55,964 nucleotides of DNA, taken from Sciscionella sediminilitoris. Its GTDB lineage: Bacteria > Actinomycetota > Actinomycetes > Mycobacteriales > Pseudonocardiaceae. Every line of letters starts with the position of its first letter. Positions within the stretch are counted from its first letter, which is position 1. The stretch lies in assembly GCF_000737195.2 (NCBI RefSeq), contig NZ_JALM01000007.1, positions 1 to 55,964 on the forward strand. Reading direction: 5' to 3'. This document shows, piece after piece, positions 55,019-55,964 of this stretch. The position numbers and the translations under genes were made by a program. A model generated the notes under the pieces. The model saw only the letters and a list, made by a program, of their open reading frames with translations, searched no databases and was not told the origin of the DNA.

Positions 55019-55964
55019 ATGGCGCCATTGAGCTGGGGGAACGCGTTCACCACCTGGCGGCTCGACCTGCCGAGCACGATCGTGTTCCTGGTGCTCGGGT
55101 TCGGTTACCTGGTGCTGCTGCGCCGTGCCAAGGGCTGGCCGGTGCGCGATGTGCTGCTGTTCGAGCTCGGCGTGGTGTTCGGGCTGATCGCGGTGAACAG
55201 TTCCATCGAGGCCTACAGCAGGACGTTGTACTGGATGCACATGATCCAGCACCTGATGATGATCATGGTGGTGCCCGCGTTCCTGATCCTGGGCAGGCCG
55301 CTGACGCTGCTCGCGCGCGTCGGGGGGCAGCGGGTCGCCGGGGTGTTGCGCGGGCGCACGGTGGCCGCGCTCACCGCGCCCCCGGTCACCCTGGTGTTCT
55401 ACGCCGTCGTGGTCGTGGGAACCCACCTGACGGCGTTCCTGCCCGCGGTCCGGGACAATCCGGGGCTGCGCTACCTGGAGCTCGCGCTGTACCTGCTGAG
55501 CGGGTACCTGTTCTTCATCACGATGTTCAACTGCGAGCCCATCCGGTGGCGGCTGTCCTATCCGCTGCGGTTGTTCCTCTCGTTCATCGGGATGGTCGTG
55601 GACACCGTGGTCGGGGTGATCCTGATGATGCACAACACCGATCCCTTCGCGATCAGTGGAATGGTGCCGAACGACTGGGGGCCCGCGCCGCTTTCCGATC
55701 TGCGCACCGGTGGGGCGGTCATGTGGGTGCTCGGGGACGGGCTCATGGTGCTGATCGCGGTGTACATCATCGGCGCGTGGATCAGTGCGCCACGGGATGC
55801 CGGAATGGGGCGCTGGCTCGAGGCCGCGCGCCGCCAGCAGTTCGCCGAGGCCACCGGAACCCAGCCGGAGACCGCGCCCGAGCACGGTGAGGACAGCACC
55901 ATCGACGACGAGGAAGAGGCGAATCTGGCCGCCTACAATGCGATGCTGCGCAGGCTGGCCGCGG
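55019..55964 (+). CDS. CtaG-type cytochrome c oxidase assembly membrane protein (runs off the window)
   Basis: At least 315 residues are visible with no stop before the edge. A multi-helix membrane protein of the CtaG_Caa3 family, it has YWMHMIQHLMMIMVVPAFLI (the conserved H-x3-H near a membrane face, probably copper-binding), LVFYAVVVVGTHLTAFLPAV, and MVVDTVVGVILMMHNTDPF. It helps assemble the copper centre of cytochrome oxidase. The second ATG (55019) has GGAG with a 5-nt gap; ATG 55016 is the alternative. An acidic tail (EHGEDSTIDDEEEANLAAYN) reaches the window end. Confidence 0.85.
   Translation, partial: MAPLSWGNAFTTWRLDLPSTIVFLVLGFGYLVLLRRAKGWPVRDVLLFELGVVFGLIAVNSSIEAYSRTLYWMHMIQHLMMIMVVPAFLILGRPLTLLARVGGQRVAGVLRGRTVAALTAPPVTLVFYAVVVVGTHLTAFLPAVRDNPGLRYLELALYLLSGYLFFITMFNCEPIRWRLSYPLRLFLSFIGMVVDTVVGVILMMHNTDPFAISGMVPNDWGPAPLSDLRTGGAVMWVLGDGLMVLIAVYIIGAWISAPRDAGMGRWLEAARRQQFAEATGTQPETAPEHGEDSTIDDEEEANLAAYNAMLRRLAA

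Overview
This 56 kb window is chromosomal DNA of a high-GC actinomycete. GTG starts are frequent, 4-nt start/stop overlaps are common, and many start codons sit 6-7 nt after a TANNNT box (leaderless transcripts). The fused glycine/sarcosine-dimethylglycine methyltransferase, best known from the halophile Actinopolyspora halophila, together with DosR-type, DUF222/HNH and Asp23 gene families, suggests a Pseudonocardiaceae-like, probably salt-tolerant species. That placement is inference. The window is a mosaic of housekeeping, stress and resistance genes; no phage, plasmid or intact insertion sequence is visible.

Region 1 (1-6736): a D-2-hydroxyacid dehydrogenase; a GntR/FCD regulator coupled to an OsmC peroxidase; and a LysR regulator coupled to an orphan ABC ATPase. 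Divergent from LysR is a tight MaoC hydratase - CitE lyase - CoA-transferase operon that matches the three-step itaconate degradation pathway (itaconyl-CoA, citramalyl-CoA, then acetyl-CoA plus pyruvate).

Region 2 (6739-12453): an Erm-type 23S rRNA methyltransferase behind a 14-residue leader peptide and attenuator; a broken DUF222/HNH gene; a TetR/FAD-monooxygenase pair with an overlapping palindromic operator; an apparent aminoglycoside-phosphotransferase/MFS gene chimera; and a GNAT acetyltransferase.

Region 3 (12539-16829): two back-to-back Asp23/Gls24 envelope-stress clusters. One carries membrane anchors. The other is CsbD, an ECF sigma factor, and an Asp23 protein with an anti-sigma-like zinc motif.

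Region 4 (16811-23884): MgtA, MgtC and a NitT/TauT-like ABC permease/ATPase without a binding protein, facing an ArsR repressor. A second ArsR paralogue at 40838 faces a yybP-ykoY-riboswitch-controlled cation exchanger, and both regulators have nearly the same operator.

Region 5 (24159-33630): dnaE, a LysR gene, and a dormancy block of two Acg-like nitroreductases, a haem-GAF DevS/DosT-type kinase, a DevR/DosR regulator and an Rv1733c-like membrane protein, with DosR-like palindromes.

Region 6 (34049-41206): MarR, a DUF5313 protein, a chloramphenicol-type MFS exporter with its own leader peptide, a Tat-exported cupin, a CBS protein plus ArsB/NhaD permease, the cation exchanger and the second ArsR.

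Region 7 (41262-50980): a second gyrB/gyrA-type topoisomerase pair, a TetR/MFS efflux pair with tandem operators, an IdeR-boxed siderophore-binding lipoprotein, another MFS pump and a methyltransferase.

Region 8 (51031-55964): the glycine betaine synthesis fusion enzyme, an 815-bp low-GC stretch without recognisable genes, a glutamine-synthetase-like ligase and a CtaG-type protein running off the end.
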